In this document: positions 34,467 through 43,916 of the stretch, one piece after another | Layout of the letters: each line of letters opens with the position of its first letter | Position numbering within the stretch: the stretch's first letter is position 1 | Source: Halosimplex pelagicum | GTDB taxonomy: Archaea > Halobacteriota > Halobacteria > Halobacteriales > Haloarculaceae | NCBI RefSeq assembly: GCF_013415905.1 | Contig: NZ_CP058909.1 | Coordinates: forward strand, 3,224,001 to 3,288,000 | Length of the DNA: 64,000 bases | Direction of reading: 5' to 3' | Notes under the pieces: model-generated | What the model saw: only the letters and a program-made list of their open reading frames with translations | Told to the model about the DNA's origin: nothing | The model's database searches: none | Translations under genes and position numbers: made by a program

Positions 34467-36287
34467 ATGGCCGATATCGCGACACTGACGCTGTCGGGGC
34501 TGACGGCGGCGTTTCTGCTGGGCGTGTTCGTCTGGGTCGTACGACTGGAGGACTGGCGGTCGTACACGCCGGTCGTCGGCGGCGGTGGCGCCGGCGGCGG
34601 GTACGCGGGCGAGGAGCGCGCCCACAAACCGAGCGGCATCGTTCGCTGGCTGACGACGGTCGACCACAAGGACATCGGGCTGATGTACGGCGTCTTCGCC
34701 GTCCTCGCGTTCGCCTGGGGCGGCGTCGCCGTCATGCTGATGCGGCTGGAGCTGGTCACCCCGACTACGAACTTCGTCGACAGCACCCTCTACAACGGGC
34801 TGCTGACCAGCCACGGGATCACGATGCTATTCCTGTTCGGGACGCCGATGCTGGCGGCGTTCTCGAACTACTTCGTCCCGCTGCTGATCGGCGCTGACGA
34901 CATGGCGTTCCCGCGGATAAACGCCATCGCCTTCTGGCTGCTGCCGCCCGGGGCCGTCCTCATCTGGTCGGGCTTTTTCCTGCCGAGCCTCGCGCCCGCC
35001 CAGACCTCGTGGACGATGTACACGCCGCTGTCGATCGAGCAACCGAATCCCGCCGTGGACCTGATGCTGCTCGGGCTGCACCTGACCGGGGTCTCGGCGA
35101 CGATGGGCGCGATCAACTTCGTCGCGACCATCGTCACCGAGCGCGGCGAGGCGGTCAACTGGGCGAACCTCGACATCTTCTCGTGGACGGTCCTCACCCA
35201 GTCCGGACAGATCATCTTCGCGTTCCCGCTTCTGGGCAGCGCCATCGTCATGCTGCTGCTCGACCGCAACCTCGGGACCACGTTCTACGCGCTGGGGGAG
35301 GGCGGCGGGCCGCTGCTGTGGCAACACCTGTTCTGGTTCTTCGGCCACCCCGAGGTGTACATCCTCGTCCTCCCGCCGATGGGGCTCGTGAGCTACATCC
35401 TGCCGAAGTTCACCGGGCGGAAACTGTTCGGGTTCAAGTTCGTCGTCTACTCGACGCTCGCGCTCGGGGTGCTCTCCTTCGGCGTCTGGGCCCATCACAT
35501 GTTCGCGACCGGCATCGACCCGCGGCTGCGGGCGGGCTTCATGGCCGTCACCATCTCCATCGCGATACCCTCAGCGGTCAAGACGTTCAACTGGATCGCG
35601 ACGATGTGGAACGGGCGCCTGCGCCTGACCGCCCCGTTCCTCTTCTGCGTCGGGTTCATCGCGAACTTCATCGTCGGCGGCGTGACGGGCGTCTTCGAGG
35701 CCTCCATCCCGGTCGACCTGCTGTTGCACGACACCTACCACGTCGTCGCGCACTTCCACTACGTCATCATGGGCGGCATCGCCTTCGCCGTCTTCGCGGG
35801 GATCTACTACTGGTTCCCCATCTACACGGGGCGGATGTACCAGCAGACCCTCGCGAAGTGGCACTTCTGGCTGACGATGGTCGGGACCAACCTCACCTTC
35901 TTCCCGATGATAATCCTCGGCTACGCCGGGATGCCGCGGCGCTACGCCACCTACGACCTCTCCGTCGGTCCGGAGCTACTGTTCACCGCGCTGCACCGCT
36001 CGGCGACGCTCGGGGCGCTCCTCCTCGCGTTCGGCCAGATAATCTTCGTCTGGAACCTCGTCCAGTCCTGGCTGGAGGGGCCGAAGGTCACCGACGGCGA
36101 CCCCTGGGACCTCAAGGAGACCGACCAGCACGGCCGCGAGTGGGCTTGGTTCGAACGCCAGCGCGAGACCGCGCTCGCGACCGACGGCGGTGTCGCGAGT
36201 GAAGCGAGCGAGACCTCGTCGGGCTCGTCCGACGGCGGGAAGACCACGGACGGCGACGAGAGCGCCGCCGAGCGCGCCGACGACTGA
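34467..36287 (+). CDS. coxA: Haem-copper oxidase subunit I (A-type)
   Basis: 606 residues from ATG 34467. One extra N-terminal helix precedes the canonical twelve. Ligands are HGITMLF (low-spin haem His), FGHPEVYILVLPP (CuB His, the Glu of the D channel and the crosslinked Tyr), WAHHMF (CuB His pair) and DTYHVVAHFHYV (haem a3 and haem His). The Glu and Tyr place it in the A1 class that reduces oxygen, not in the NO reductases. The C-terminal tail is acidic and soluble. No subunit II gene is adjacent, unlike the second oxidase at 49.9 kb. Confidence 0.92.
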   Translation: MADIATLTLSGLTAAFLLGVFVWVVRLEDWRSYTPVVGGGGAGGGYAGEERAHKPSGIVRWLTTVDHKDIGLMYGVFAVLAFAWGGVAVMLMRLELVTPTTNFVDSTLYNGLLTSHGITMLFLFGTPMLAAFSNYFVPLLIGADDMAFPRINAIAFWLLPPGAVLIWSGFFLPSLAPAQTSWTMYTPLSIEQPNPAVDLMLLGLHLTGVSATMGAINFVATIVTERGEAVNWANLDIFSWTVLTQSGQIIFAFPLLGSAIVMLLLDRNLGTTFYALGEGGGPLLWQHLFWFFGHPEVYILVLPPMGLVSYILPKFTGRKLFGFKFVVYSTLALGVLSFGVWAHHMFATGIDPRLRAGFMAVTISIAIPSAVKTFNWIATMWNGRLRLTAPFLFCVGFIANFIVGGVTGVFEASIPVDLLLHDTYHVVAHFHYVIMGGIAFAVFAGIYYWFPIYTGRMYQQTLAKWHFWLTMVGTNLTFFPMIILGYAGMPRRYATYDLSVGPELLFTALHRSATLGALLLAFGQIIFVWNLVQSWLEGPKVTDGDPWDLKETDQHGREWAWFERQRETALATDGGVASEASETSSGSSDGGKTTDGDESAAERADD

Positions 36288-36411
36288 CCGGTTCTGTTTC
36301 GACCGTTTGCTTCGAGCGGTGTGTTCGGGACGGCCGGGTGCTGTCGCAGTCGCGGTCGGCGCGCTGTCGAGCAGTGCGAGTCGAACGGAGAGACGACGCT
36401 CCGCCCGTCGA

Positions 36412-37098
36412 CTACCTCGGTTCGCCGCTCGCGAGCCCCTCGTCGGTGATCGTGAACTGCGCCTTCTCGCCGGCGGCCTTCGCGCGGTGTTTCTCCAGGG
36501 TGGCTCGGCGGTTGCCCCCGCGGAAGCGGTCGACGCGGAGGATGGTCGCCGACCAGTGGTTGAGCGTGTGGCCGCCGAGCGCGCGGGCCTGCTCGGAGTC
36601 GAGGTCGGTGTACACCTGGTTGGTGAAGGCGACGGCGATGTCGTGTTTCCGGGCGAGCGAGAGCAGGTGGGCCAGCTGTCGCCCGACGGCGCGCAGCGCC
36701 TCGCCCTCCTCCTGTTCGGTGCGCTGGAGGCGGTAGAAGCCGGTGGCGCTGTCGACGGCGATGAAGTCGACGACGTCGACGAACTCCTCGGTGTCACGGA
36801 CGGCCTCCTCCTGCTCCTCGAAGGTGTAGGCCTCGGTGACGATGAGCCGGGAGGCCACGTCGTCGGCGTCGCGCCCGCCGGCGCCGGCGAGTTGCTCCAT
36901 CCGGTCGACCGAGAGGCCCTCGGTGTCGACGACGAGCGCGGAGTCGCCGGCGGCGGCGAGTTCGACGGCCGCCGAGAGGACGATGTTCGTCTTGCCGGCG
37001 GCGGGCGGGCCGTAGACCTGCGTGACCGCGCCGCGCTCGAACCCGCCGCCCAGCAGGTCGTCGATGGCCTCGCAGCCGGTCGGAATGCGCTCGCTCAC
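36412..37098 (-). CDS. radB: DNA repair protein RadB
   Basis: 228 residues from GTG 37098 (SERIPTGCEAIDDLLGGGFE). The RecA-type ATPase core is complete: Walker A GPPAAGKT, Walker B VDFIAVDSATG, and QVYTDLDS near the L2 region. It lacks the N-terminal helix-hairpin-helix domain of RadA, as expected for RadB, a recombination mediator. An upstream Arg-rich extension of the frame is not part of it. Divergent from the RNase H-like gene. Confidence 0.92.
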   Translation of the reverse strand: MSERIPTGCEAIDDLLGGGFERGAVTQVYGPPAAGKTNIVLSAAVELAAAGDSALVVDTEGLSVDRMEQLAGAGGRDADDVASRLIVTEAYTFEEQEEAVRDTEEFVDVVDFIAVDSATGFYRLQRTEQEEGEALRAVGRQLAHLLSLARKHDIAVAFTNQVYTDLDSEQARALGGHTLNHWSATILRVDRFRGGNRRATLEKHRAKAAGEKAQFTITDEGLASGEPR

Positions 37099-37272
37099 GA
37101 CCGGGAGTTCGTCGCCTCCCGACAAAAACGCTCGCAAACGGACGCGACTGTCAGCACTGCGGTCGTCACGTCTGCCCGGAGGGCGGCGAACCCAGCGAAC
37201 GCGACGACGACGGACGCAGCGACCGGCGACGACACGTCGAACACTTAGGTGGGAGGGGTGCCAACTCGGTGT

Positions 37273-38010
37273 GTGATAGTCGTCGCGACGGCGGACTTCG
37301 AGGTCTACCACGGCGTGGTCAACGAGCTACGCGACCGCGGGGTGACGTTCACGACGATCGAACTCGACGACGAGCTGCCCGAGCGGGCCACGGTCGTCGT
37401 CAGCGCCGACGGGGAGGACCCCCCAAATCCGGACGACGCGCCGGTCGTCCGAGCCGACCCCGACGACCCGCGCAAGGCCGTCGACGAGGTGGTCGCCGTC
37501 CTCCGCGGCGGCAGCGGCCGCACCGTCGTCGGCGTCGACCCGGGAGAGCGACCGGGCGTCGCCGTCCTCTCGGGCGACATGGTCGTCGCCACGTTCCACG
37601 TCCCGCTTTCCGACGCCGCCGAAGTCGTCCGCGAGGAGGTCGACGACGCCGTCGACCCGCTGGTTCGCGTCGGCGACGGCGCACGCCTCCAGGGGGCGAA
37701 GATCATCGACGACCTGGAGGGGGTCCCGGTCGAACTCGTCGACGAAACCGGGACGACGCCCTACCTCGGTACCGGCGCCCGCGGCATGGGCGACGTGCTC
37801 GCCGCCGTCAACATCGCCCGCCTGTCGGGCGAGCGCGTCGATTCGCGCACGATCGAACCGACCGCCGGCGAACTCCAGCGGATCAAGGAACGCTCGCGCG
37901 AGGCCGGCGACGCCAACCGAGCGATCGACGAGGACCTCGCTCGACGGGTCGCGCTCGGCGACCTGACGATGGAGGAGGCGCTGGCCGAGCACCGCGACGA
38001 CGGGGCGTAA
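37273..38010 (+). CDS. RNase H/RuvC-like fold protein of unknown function
   Basis: 245 residues from GTG 37273 (GTG 37249 is possible). The N-terminal third is a small Rossmann-like unit. Residues about 85-170 carry VVGVDPGERPGVAVLSGDMV, the DPG strand of RuvC/YqgF-type nucleases, and later DETGTTPYLGTGARGMGDVLAAVNIAR, where Glu and Asp could complete a metal site. The tail is helical and charged. It shares a promoter region with radB, suggesting DNA repair, but nuclease activity is inferred only from these motifs. Confidence 0.6.
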   Translation: MIVVATADFEVYHGVVNELRDRGVTFTTIELDDELPERATVVVSADGEDPPNPDDAPVVRADPDDPRKAVDEVVAVLRGGSGRTVVGVDPGERPGVAVLSGDMVVATFHVPLSDAAEVVREEVDDAVDPLVRVGDGARLQGAKIIDDLEGVPVELVDETGTTPYLGTGARGMGDVLAAVNIARLSGERVDSRTIEPTAGELQRIKERSREAGDANRAIDEDLARRVALGDLTMEEALAEHRDDGA

Positions 38011-38046
38011 CCGATCCGTTCCGGGCCGCCGTTCTCCGCTTCCACC

Positions 38047-38925
38047 TCACTCCGACTCGTCGGCGTCGACCTGCGAGCGGAGCCCCTCGCCGACCGCCGA
38101 CGGCTCGAAGTCGACGAGCGAGTCGAACCGCTCGGAGGCCAGCGACGTGTCGGGGGCCACGTCCATGTCGTCGGGGATCGAGTCCCGCTCGATCGGTCCG
38201 GGGTCGTGCCCGAGCGCGGCCATCGCCTCGCAGTGGAAGTCGTAGACGCTCACCCGGGGGGTCGGGACGTGGACGACCCCCGTCGCGTCGCCGTCGACCA
38301 GCGCCGCGACCGTCTCGGCGGCCTCGGTCACGAGCACGGGGCTCTTGTACATGTCCGTGAAGTAGGCGACCGACTCGCCGCGGTCGAGGTGGTCCCGCGT
38401 CCGGGCCAGTCGTCGGTCGAGTCGGCCGGTCGAGAAGCCGAACAGGTAGCTCGTCCGCACCGTCGCCGCGTCGTCGCAGCGGGCGTCGATAGCGTCCTCG
38501 AACGCGACGAGCCGGCGGCCGTAGTCGTCCCGCGGCGAGCGGGGGTCGCTCTCGACGTACCGCGACCCGGTCCCGTCGAAGACCGACGCGCTGGAGACGT
38601 AAACGACTCGCGCGTCGGACACTCCCGCGGCGAAGCGCTCGGCGCGCTCGGCGAAGGTGGCGCCGACCCCCGATTCGCCCGTGTCCGCGTCGCCGCCGTA
38701 CTCGACGGCCGCCGCGAAGACGACCGTGTCGACGCCGTGCTCGTCGACCAGTTCGCCCGCGTCGTCCGTCCAGAAGTCGAACGCCACTTCGGCGGTCGGG
38801 CCCGGCTCCGAGCAGTACGTCCCGAGGACGCGGCGCTCGTCCCGGTCGGCGCCCTCGCGGAGCCGCCAGGCGACCGACCGGCCGAGGTAGCCGCTCGCGC
38901 CGACGACGAGGACCGTCTCCGTCAT
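38047..38925 (-). CDS. NAD-dependent epimerase / RmlD-like sugar nucleotide reductase
   Basis: 292 residues. The glycine motif GASGYLGRS binds NAD(P). VVYVSSASVFDG and DDYGRRLVAFED give the catalytic Ser/Thr and YxxxK-like (Tyr-Gly-Arg-Arg) site, with Arg in place of Lys. YKSPVLVTEAAETV and VVHVPTPRVSVYDF match RmlD-type proteins. The Lys-to-Arg change makes catalysis uncertain. Its start overlaps the larC stop by ATGA. Confidence 0.78.
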   Translation of the reverse strand: MTETVLVVGASGYLGRSVAWRLREGADRDERRVLGTYCSEPGPTAEVAFDFWTDDAGELVDEHGVDTVVFAAAVEYGGDADTGESGVGATFAERAERFAAGVSDARVVYVSSASVFDGTGSRYVESDPRSPRDDYGRRLVAFEDAIDARCDDAATVRTSYLFGFSTGRLDRRLARTRDHLDRGESVAYFTDMYKSPVLVTEAAETVAALVDGDATGVVHVPTPRVSVYDFHCEAMAALGHDPGPIERDSIPDDMDVAPDTSLASERFDSLVDFEPSAVGEGLRSQVDADESE

Positions 38926-40268
38926 TCTCGCGCGGCCGCCTCCGCGCGGCGGGCGACCTCCCGAACGGGGAGTCCCGTCTCCTCGGCGACCGCCGCGGCG
39001 TCGTCGTACTCGGCGCTCACGTCGAACACCGTCCCCTCGTCGTCCGTGCCGATCTTGACCGCGACCTCGTAGGTCTCGTCGTCGACTGCGATCTCGACGC
39101 TCCGGACCTCGCGGTCGGCGATCCAGCGGTGGCCGGCGCCGTGTTCGCGGACGCCCAGCGTCCCGGTCTCCTCGGCCAGCCGACGGGCGACCCGCTCGGC
39201 GTCCTCCGGTTTGACGACGACCTTGACGAGGTGGCCCGGGCGGGACTTCTTCATCGTCGCCGGGAGGATCGACACGTCACGGGCGCCCGCGTCGGCGAGC
39301 GACTCCTGCAGTCCGCCCAGCACCTCCGGCGTCGCGTCGTCGAGGTTCGTCTCCAGCACGGTGATGGCGTCCCGCGAGAGCCCACCCCGGGACTCGCCGA
39401 CGATGGCCCGGAGGACGTTGGGGTACTCGGCGAGGTCGTAGCCGCCGGCGCCGTAGCCCGAGGCCGACACGTCGAGGCCGGGCAGCGCGTCGACGCCGTC
39501 GGCGTAGTGGGCGAGTAGCGCCGCGCCCGTAGGGGTTAGCAGTTCCCGCTCTATCGGACCGCCCGTCAGCGACCAGTCGGCCCGCTCGGCGAGTTCGACG
39601 ACCGCCGGCGCCGGGACCGGGTAGGTGCCGTGGCTCATCGACACCTCGCCGCCCCCGGCCGCGAGCGGCGTCGTCACGACGCGCTCGACGCCGAGGTCGT
39701 CCAGCAGCAGCGTGACGCCGACCACGTCCGCGATGGCGTCGTCGGCGCCGACCTCGTGGAAGTGCGTCTCGTCGACCTCGGTCCCGTGGACGCTCGCTTC
39801 GGCCTCGCCGAGCAGTTCGAACACGTCGAGGGCGTCCCGCTCGACGCCCGCCGGCAGACCCATCGACTCGACGAGTTCGACGACCTCCGTGTAGGTCCGG
39901 TTCGGCCCCGCGCCTTCTGCGTGGACGTGATCGTGACCGTCGTGATCGTGTTCGCTGCCCTCGTGCTCGTTTCCGCCGTCCTCGTGGCCGTGTCCGTGCG
40001 CGTCGTGATCGTGACCCTCGTGGTCGTGCGCGTGACCGTCGTCGTCTTCGCTCTCGCCGCTGAGGGCCCTGCCGTCCTCCCCGGTGTGGCGCACGTCGAC
40101 GGCGGTGGCGGCGATGCCGTTCTTCGTGACCGCCCGGGTCTCGTAGCGGACGGGCAGGGCGTCTTCGACGCGGTCCAGCACCGCCGGGTCGGCGCCGGCC
40201 GCCACGAGCGCGCCCAGGAGCATGTCGCCGCTGGCACCCATCCGACCGTCGAACGCGAGGGTTCGCAT
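38922..40268 (-). CDS. larC: Nickel pincer cofactor biosynthesis protein LarC
   Basis: 448 residues. The N-terminus [19 protein letters not shown] and [15 protein letters not shown] are LarC signatures, with TPTGAALLA and [14 protein letters not shown] further on. LarC inserts nickel into the pyridinium cofactor of lactate racemase (LarA). A His-rich stretch of about 45 residues (about 77-120, [17 protein letters not shown] and more) is probably a nickel store or sensor. larB, larE and larA are not in this window. It is co-translated with the epimerase-like gene. Confidence 0.92.
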   Translation of the reverse strand: MRTLAFDGRMGASGDMLLGALVAAGADPAVLDRVEDALPVRYETRAVTKNGIAATAVDVRHTGEDGRALSGESEDDDGHAHDHEGHDHDAHGHGHEDGGNEHEGSEHDHDGHDHVHAEGAGPNRTYTEVVELVESMGLPAGVERDALDVFELLGEAEASVHGTEVDETHFHEVGADDAIADVVGVTLLLDDLGVERVVTTPLAAGGGEVSMSHGTYPVPAPAVVELAERADWSLTGGPIERELLTPTGAALLAHYADGVDALPGLDVSASGYGAGGYDLAEYPNVLRAIVGESRGGLSRDAITVLETNLDDATPEVLGGLQESLADAGARDVSILPATMKKSRPGHLVKVVVKPEDAERVARRLAEETGTLGVREHGAGHRWIADREVRSVEIAVDDETYEVAVKIGTDDEGTVFDVSAEYDDAAAVAEETGLPVREVARRAEAAARE

Positions 40269-40522
40269 ACACCACTACGAGCGCGCGGCGGCGGGAAAAA
40301 CGGTCCGGTCACTCCCACCACCGTCCCGACTCCCGCGGTCGGGCGAGACGACCTCCACGCGCCGCCGGGGGACTCGGACGTGGTCCACTGGAATCGCCGG
40401 ATCACGAGCGGATCTGCCTCGGAGCGACGACCGCCGAGTGGGTGTCGCTGGACCGAGGGAACCGCCGGAGGCAAAAAGCATATCCGCGGGGGTACCCGAG
40501 TGAGACACACTCCCACTCCACT

Positions 40523-42748
40523 ATGAACGAAGTGCAACTAGAAGTGGCGAAAGCGTACCCGAACGACTCGGGGCGCGGCATCGCCCGGCTGGATCCCGAC
40601 ACGCTCCTCCACCTCAAGCTCTCTCCCGGCGACATCATCGAGATCGAGGGCAGCGAGGTGACCGCGGCGAAGGTCTGGCGCGCGGACCGCCAGGACTGGA
40701 ACACCGATACCGTGCGCATCGACGGCTTCACGCGACAGAACGCCGACGTGGGCATCGGCGAACGCGTCGAGATCCGCAAGGCCGACGCCGAGAAGGCCGA
40801 CAAGCTCGTCCTCGCGCCGCCCGAGGAAGCGAGCGTCCAGTTCGGCTCCGACGCCGCCGGCATGGTCAAGCGGCAGATCTTGAAGCGGCCGGTCGTCGAG
40901 CGCGACATCGTGCCCGTCATGTCCTCGACGAACCATCCGTTCATGCGTTCGCCCGGGCAGGCGATCCCGCTGATCGCCGTCGAGACCGAGCCCGAAGGGG
41001 TGTGTCTCATCACCGAGGACACCGAGGTCGAGCTCCGCGAGGAACCCATCTCCGGCTTCGAGAAGACCGGCGGCGGGATCACCTACGAGGACATCGGCGG
41101 CCTGCAAAACGAGATCCAGCGCGTCCGGGAGATGGTCGAGCTCCCGATGAAACACCCCCAGATCTTCAAGAAGCTCGGCATCGAGCCGCCCCAGGGGGTC
41201 CTGCTGCACGGCCCGCCCGGCACCGGGAAGACGCTGCTGGCCAAGGCCGTCGCAAACGAGACCTCCGCGAGTTTCTTCTCTATCGCCGGTCCGGAGATCA
41301 TCTCGAAGTACTACGGGGAATCGGAACAGCAGTTACGGGAGATCTTCGAGGACGCCAGCGAGGAGGCGCCCTCTATCATCTTCATCGACGAACTCGACTC
41401 CATCGCGCCCAAGCGCGAGGACGTGACCGGCGAGGTCGAACGGCGCGTCGTCGCCCAACTCCTGACGATGATGGACGGCCTCGAATCGCGCGGGCAGGTC
41501 ATCGTCATCGCCGCGACCAACCGCGTCGACAGCGTCGACCCCGCGCTGCGTCGCCCCGGTCGGTTCGACCGCGAGATCGAGATCGGCGTCCCCGACGAGA
41601 TGGGTCGCGAGGAGATCCTCCAGATCCACACCCGCGGCATGCCGCTTTCCGACGACGTGACGCTCGGTCGGCTGGCCGACGAGACCCACGGCTTCGTCGG
41701 CGCCGACATCGAGAGCCTCACGAAGGAGGCCGCGATGAAGGCCCTGCGGCGCTACCTCCCCGAGATCGATCTCGACGAGGAGGACATCCCGCCGAGCCTC
41801 ATCGACCGGATGATCATCAAGCGCGAGGACTTCCGCGGCGCCCTCAACGAGGTGAGTCCGTCGGCCATGCGCGAGGTCCTCGTCGAGTTGCCCAAGGTCT
41901 CCTGGGACGACGTGGGCGGTCTCGAAGAGGCCAAAGGCAAGGTTCAGGAGTCCGTCGAGTGGCCGCTGAACAAGCCCGAGAAGTTCCAGCGGATGGGCAT
42001 CGACCCGCCGTCGGGCGTCCTGCTGTACGGCCCGCCCGGCACCGGGAAGACGCTGATGGCCAAGGCCGTCGCCAACGAGACCGACGCCAACTTCATCAGC
42101 GTGCGCGGGCCGCAGCTGCTGTCGAAGTGGGTCGGCGAGTCGGAGAAGGCCATCCGCCAGACCTTCAGGAAAGCGAAGCAGGTCGCCCCGACGGTGATCT
42201 TCTTCGACGAGCTGGACTCGCTGGCGCCCGGCCGCGGCGGCGACGTGGGCAGTAACGTCTCCGAACGCGTCGTCAACCAACTGCTGACCGAACTGGACGG
42301 CCTGGAGGACATGGAGGACGTGATGGTCATCGGCGCGACCAACCGTCCGGACATGATCGATCCGGCGCTCATCCGCTCCGGTCGGTTCGACCGGCTGGTC
42401 ATGATCGGCGAGCCCGACATCGAGGGGCGCGAGCAGATCCTCCGTATCCACACGGAGGACCAGCCGCTCAGCGCCGACGTGAGCCTCCGCGAGATGGCGG
42501 AGATAACCGAGGGCTTCGTCGGTTCCGACCTCGAATCCATCGGCCGGGAGGCCGCCATCGAGGCCCTGCGCGAGGACGACGACGCCGAAGTCGTCGACAT
42601 GCGTCACTTCCGCCAGGCCATGGAGAACGTCCGGCCGACCATCACCGACGACATCCGCGACTACTACGAGCAGATGGAAGAGGAGTTCAAGAGCGGCGGC
42701 AACCGGGGCCAGCAGCGCCGCTCCGGCGGTCGCATCGGCTTCCAGTAG
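40523..42748 (+). CDS. cdc48: Cdc48/VCP-family AAA+ ATPase
   Basis: 741 residues from ATG 40523. The N domain (residues 1 to about 185, [22 protein letters not shown]) is a double-psi barrel. D1 has Walker [11 protein letters not shown], Walker [10 protein letters not shown] and the SRH with [12 protein letters not shown]2 has a second [26 protein letters not shown] and [10 protein letters not shown]. The C-terminus ends RIGFQ. It unfolds protein substrates for degradation or recycling, like p97. An A-rich box precedes the start. The stretch after it holds the four-copy element. Confidence 0.95.
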   Translation: MNEVQLEVAKAYPNDSGRGIARLDPDTLLHLKLSPGDIIEIEGSEVTAAKVWRADRQDWNTDTVRIDGFTRQNADVGIGERVEIRKADAEKADKLVLAPPEEASVQFGSDAAGMVKRQILKRPVVERDIVPVMSSTNHPFMRSPGQAIPLIAVETEPEGVCLITEDTEVELREEPISGFEKTGGGITYEDIGGLQNEIQRVREMVELPMKHPQIFKKLGIEPPQGVLLHGPPGTGKTLLAKAVANETSASFFSIAGPEIISKYYGESEQQLREIFEDASEEAPSIIFIDELDSIAPKREDVTGEVERRVVAQLLTMMDGLESRGQVIVIAATNRVDSVDPALRRPGRFDREIEIGVPDEMGREEILQIHTRGMPLSDDVTLGRLADETHGFVGADIESLTKEAAMKALRRYLPEIDLDEEDIPPSLIDRMIIKREDFRGALNEVSPSAMREVLVELPKVSWDDVGGLEEAKGKVQESVEWPLNKPEKFQRMGIDPPSGVLLYGPPGTGKTLMAKAVANETDANFISVRGPQLLSKWVGESEKAIRQTFRKAKQVAPTVIFFDELDSLAPGRGGDVGSNVSERVVNQLLTELDGLEDMEDVMVIGATNRPDMIDPALIRSGRFDRLVMIGEPDIEGREQILRIHTEDQPLSADVSLREMAEITEGFVGSDLESIGREAAIEALREDDDAEVVDMRHFRQAMENVRPTITDDIRDYYEQMEEEFKSGGNRGQQRRSGGRIGFQ

Positions 42749-42837
42749 CGACCCGCTCCCGACTGCGGGCCCCTTCCCGCCCACGTCGGCTGCTCGACTC
42801 CGTAGCACCCCCGATTCCTGAGTGCTGCCGGCCTTCG

Positions 42838-42904
42838 TTTAAGTCGTTCTCGTCACAAGGGGATATAGTAAGAGGAGTTCTCCGAGTCCCACGTCGCCCA
42901 GCGG
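42838..42904 (+). repeat. Conserved promoter-like element, copy 1
   Basis: Begins TTTAAGT (42838-42844), then GTTCTCGTCACAAGG, GATATAGTAAGAGGAG and TTCTCC, and after a variable part CGCCCAGCGG (42895-42904). The first 44 bases differ from copy 2 at one position only. TTTAAGT is a plausible haloarchaeal TATA box, which would place a transcript start at about 42866. GGAGTTCTCC is a short inverted repeat. It follows cdc48 by 89 bp and is not coding on either strand in a recognisable way. Confidence 0.7.
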
Positions 42905-43003
42905 ACGCTCCGTTCCTCACCGGTCGATTGGGTACGGTGTGGCTCCCAGTCTCGGACGTTTCACCCCAGAGAGCATTTTACCACTCGCGATACACGTTCC
43001 GAT

Positions 43004-43456
43004 ATGGCCGTGACCAGACGGGGCCTCCTCCGAGGGACGTTCGTTGTCGGAGCGACCGGGCTCGCCGGTTGCGACGCGCAGCGGGACGCGGACGATACCT
43101 TCGAGGGACTGGCACGCGTCGAATTCGCCAACTACGATACTGCCGCACATACACTCGACGTGACGATCTCGAAAGGGTCGGACGGAGGGGAGGTGGTGGA
43201 ACGGACAGTAACCCTCGCCCCTGCGACGGTCCGGACGGACGGTGAACGAACACCGACCGAGGAATGGGTGTCGGACGTCCCGGAGCAGACCGGGACGTAC
43301 CGAGTGAAGTGGTCGATGGACGACGGAGCGCGGGAAACACGTCTCACCGAGGATATTCAGGGATGTATGGTAATCCGAGTGGAGATCACCAAAGACCGGA
43401 AGGTGACCGTCTCTCTGGACGGGACGGTGGACTGCTACGGGCAGGAAGCCGGTTGA
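43004..43456 (+). CDS. Predicted Tat-exported lipoprotein of unknown function
   Basis: 150 residues. The signal TRRGLLRGTFVVGATGLAGC (twin Arg, hydrophobic stretch, lipobox Cys near residue 23) predicts Tat export and lipid anchoring. The mature part is beta-rich: VEFANYDTAAHTLDVTISKG, TYRVKWSMDDG, VSLDGTVDCYG, like the small immunoglobulin-like lipoproteins of haloarchaea. It lies between copies 1 and 2 of the repeat element. No enzymatic motif. Confidence 0.75.
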   Translation: MAVTRRGLLRGTFVVGATGLAGCDAQRDADDTFEGLARVEFANYDTAAHTLDVTISKGSDGGEVVERTVTLAPATVRTDGERTPTEEWVSDVPEQTGTYRVKWSMDDGARETRLTEDIQGCMVIRVEITKDRKVTVSLDGTVDCYGQEAG

Positions 43457-43528
43457 TCGATCGATTCCCCCAGTCAGTCCACGATCCGGGGAGGTACGGG
43501 TCCCCCGACCGAGCGCTGACGACGTTCG

Positions 43529-43597
43529 TTTAAGTCATTCTCGTCACAAGGGGATATAGTAAGAGGAGTTCTGCTGGGACCCGATACCGCCCAGCGG
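43529..43597 (+). repeat. Conserved promoter-like element, copy 2
   Basis: TTTAAGT at 43529-43535, the same GTCACAAGGGGATATAGTAA core as copy 1, and CCGCCCAGCGG at 43587-43597, which forms a CCGC/GCGG hairpin. It is 691 bp after copy 1. Confidence 0.7.
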
Positions 43598-43656
43598 GTG
43601 CTCCGTCTCCAACGGGTCCTTCGGAGGCGGCGTGGTGGCTCCCGATCGCGCGGTCC

Positions 43657-43724
43657 TTTAAGTCGTTCTCGTCACAACGGTCTACAGTAAGAGGAGTTCT
43701 CCGGAGACTACGACCGCCCAGCGG
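43657..43724 (+). repeat. Conserved promoter-like element, copy 3
   Basis: TTTAAGT at 43657-43663. The core is changed to CAACGGTCTACAGTAAGAGG but GGAGTTCTCC and CCGCCCAGCGG are kept. It begins 128 bp after copy 2. Confidence 0.7.
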
Positions 43725-43802
43725 CCGCGCGGTCTCCGACGATCCGTTCCGAACTGGACTACCGATCCGGGAGCCGACCTTCACGTCTCGATCCCGCAGT
43801 CA

Positions 43803-43881
43803 TTTAAGTGGTTCTCGTCACAACGGTCTATAGTAAGCGGAAGTCGGCGGTTCTCCCCGTTCTCCACCACCGCCTAGCCGG
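43803..43881 (+). repeat. Conserved promoter-like element, copy 4 (diverged)
   Basis: TTTAAGT at 43803-43809, GTTCTCGTCACAACGG and TATAGTAAG are conserved; the downstream half is diverged and ends CGCCTAGCCGG. It begins 146 bp after copy 3 and 114 bp before the RpoEps-like ATG, so it may supply part of that gene's promoter. A separate CTATAG box sits at about 43889. Confidence 0.65.
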
Positions 43882-43916
43882 AGCTTTCTATAGTCGCGAG
43901 GGCGAAGGCCGACGAG

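Larger units (their letters stand above)
43457..43916. other. Non-coding stretch carrying repeat copies 2 to 4
   Basis: 460 bp between the lipoprotein and RpoEps-like genes. Apart from the three tandem elements (spaced 128 and 146 bp) no gene was recognised; the minus-strand open frames across it have only the repeat-derived CDENDLK string in common. Confidence 0.6.

Noticed and set aside
34467..36287. Nitric oxide reductase-like oxidase subunit
   Set aside because: The HPEVY motif with Glu and the crosslinked Tyr is that of A-type oxygen-reducing enzymes.
42838..43881. CRISPR array
   Set aside because: Only four copies, with uneven spacing (691, 128, 146 bases), a gene between the first two, no cas genes and promoter-like repeats.
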